From CAVRCT01 sp963719645 (GTDB lineage: Bacteria; Pseudomonadota; Gammaproteobacteria; DSM-16500), in assembly GCA_963719645.1 (NCBI GenBank), contig CAVRCT010000007.1, forward strand, positions 434,001 through 498,000: a stretch of DNA of 64,000 nucleotides, given 5' to 3'. The position numbers were made by a program, and so were the translations under genes. The notes under the pieces were generated by a model, which was not told the DNA's origin, did not search any database, and saw only the letters and a list, made by a program, of their open reading frames with translations. This document shows, piece by piece, positions 63,588 through 64,000 of this stretch; position 1 is the stretch's first letter, and the number at the start of each line of letters is the position of its first letter.

Positions 63588-63607
63588 CTCGCTGTTGTTT
63601 AAATGCT

Positions 63608-63645
63608 TGGTAGTACTTTGTACCACTGGTACTTTGTGCTATAAT
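63608..63645 (+). promoter_or_regulatory. Promoter with overlapping TGGTA/TACCA operator of the RelE-type operon
   Basis: TGGTA (63608-63612), TACCA (63621-63625) and TGGTA (63627-63631) form two overlapping inverted repeats. TTGTAC at 63618-63623 and TATAAT at 63640-63645 (16-base spacer) make a promoter lying in the operator, as in autoregulated toxin-antitoxin operons. Confidence 0.65.
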
Positions 63646-63663
63646 TTAAAAAAGGAATAAATT

Positions 63664-63987
63664 GTGATTGAAGTTAAAGCAACACCGAAATTTATGCGTT
63701 TAGCTCGAAAGGCAATGACGACAGACGCTATTCAATCGTTAATTGATACATTGGCCTTAAATCCTGAAAAAGGTGTATTAATTTCTGGTACGGGTGGTAT
63801 TAGGAAATTACGTTTTGTAACAGGCAAGGGCGGCGGAAAACGTGGTGGTGTGCGGGTGCTTTATTATTACGATGGCGAGCATATTATTTTATTAATGACA
63901 TTATTTAAAAAGTCAGATCAAGAAAATATTGATCCAAGCGAAAAAGAAGAATTGCGTAAATTAATTAACGAATTATTTGGAGGTTAA
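63664..63987 (+). CDS. RelE/HigB-type toxin
   Basis: A 107-residue protein starting at GTG 63664 after AAGGA. The ParE/RelE-like fold is marked by KATPKFMRLARKAMTTDAIQ, GTGGIRKLRFVTGKGGGKRG, GVRVLYYYDGEHIILLMTLF and the ending FKKSDQENIDPSEKEELRKL. These match the RelE-type toxins (PF06296-like group) that cut mRNA on ribosomes or inhibit growth otherwise. The putative antitoxin gene starts 1 bp after its stop, toxin first as in higBA. Confidence 0.85.
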   Translation: MIEVKATPKFMRLARKAMTTDAIQSLIDTLALNPEKGVLISGTGGIRKLRFVTGKGGGKRGGVRVLYYYDGEHIILLMTLFKKSDQENIDPSEKEELRKLINELFGG

Positions 63988-63988
63988 C

Positions 63989-64000
63989 ATGAGTAAACTA
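63989..64000 (+). CDS. Start of putative antitoxin gene (cut by window end)
   Basis: ATGAGTAAACTA, immediately after the toxin stop, with GGAGG 5 bases upstream inside the toxin gene. Four codons only; call by position. Confidence 0.55.

Overview
The window reads as chromosome of a moderately AT-rich gammaproteobacterium, most likely an intracellular or amoeba-associated member of the Legionellales (Coxiella/Aquicella/Berkiella type). This placement is inference. It rests on housekeeping order shared with gammaproteobacteria (dnaX-ybaB-recR; purB-hflD-mnmA; clpS-clpA-infA-trxB-ftsK-lolA-rarA; msbA-lpxK), on a Coxiella/Vibrio-type TrmY, and on a terminal block of large eukaryote-like proteins resembling type IV effectors. 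No rRNA, prophage, transposase or CRISPR array was seen.

Layout. 0-6.4 kb: apaG (partial), trmY, a VapBC-type toxin pair, a secreted phospholipase-D-like protein, recR, ybaB, an AbrB-type protein, dnaX, the SRP RNA and tRNA-Ser(GGA). 6.8-18 kb: CAP protein, dapE, dapD, msbA, lpxK, a chagasin-type protease inhibitor, a lipoprotein, a DUF2845 protein, purB, hflD, mnmA. 18-32.6 kb: icd, clpS, clpA, infA, trxB, ftsK, lolA, rarA, mfd. 32.7-50.7 kb: a coiled-coil protein, malic enzyme, ugpQ-like phosphodiesterase, cNMP-patatin lipase, cvpA, prpBCD (propionate use), murB, a histone-H1-like protein, a CoA-transferase, pnuC, a glyoxalase-fold protein carrying an H1-like tail, a membrane protein and an L,D-transpeptidase. 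50.8-64 kb: an accessory island with a 1297-residue ankyrin/Sel1-like protein, a secreted phytochelatin-synthase-like peptidase, a small secreted protein, an eda remnant, a FadL-type porin, three unrecognised proteins (two with nuclear-localisation-like basic motifs), and a RelE-type toxin with the start of its partner.

Two themes stand out. First, almost every intergenic gap over 200 bp is filled by transposase-less palindromic repeats (MITE-like). At least three families have measurable target duplications (11, 9 and 10 bp), and they are nested inside each other in a readable order. One three-layer composite occurs twice in opposite orientation (13.45-13.98 and 39.27-39.84 kb). Second, the right-hand island looks like host-interaction cargo: eukaryote-like domains, low-complexity Ser/Arg segments, nuclear-localisation-like motifs and PmrA-box-like TTAA-N7-TTAA promoters.

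dnaX carries one and ftsK two single-base frameshifts. In both genes repairing them restores an exact open frame, so sequence error is the simplest reading. dnaX also has, at the end of domain III, an A8 run after which a -1 slip gives two codons and a stop, which would produce a gamma-type clamp-loader subunit.
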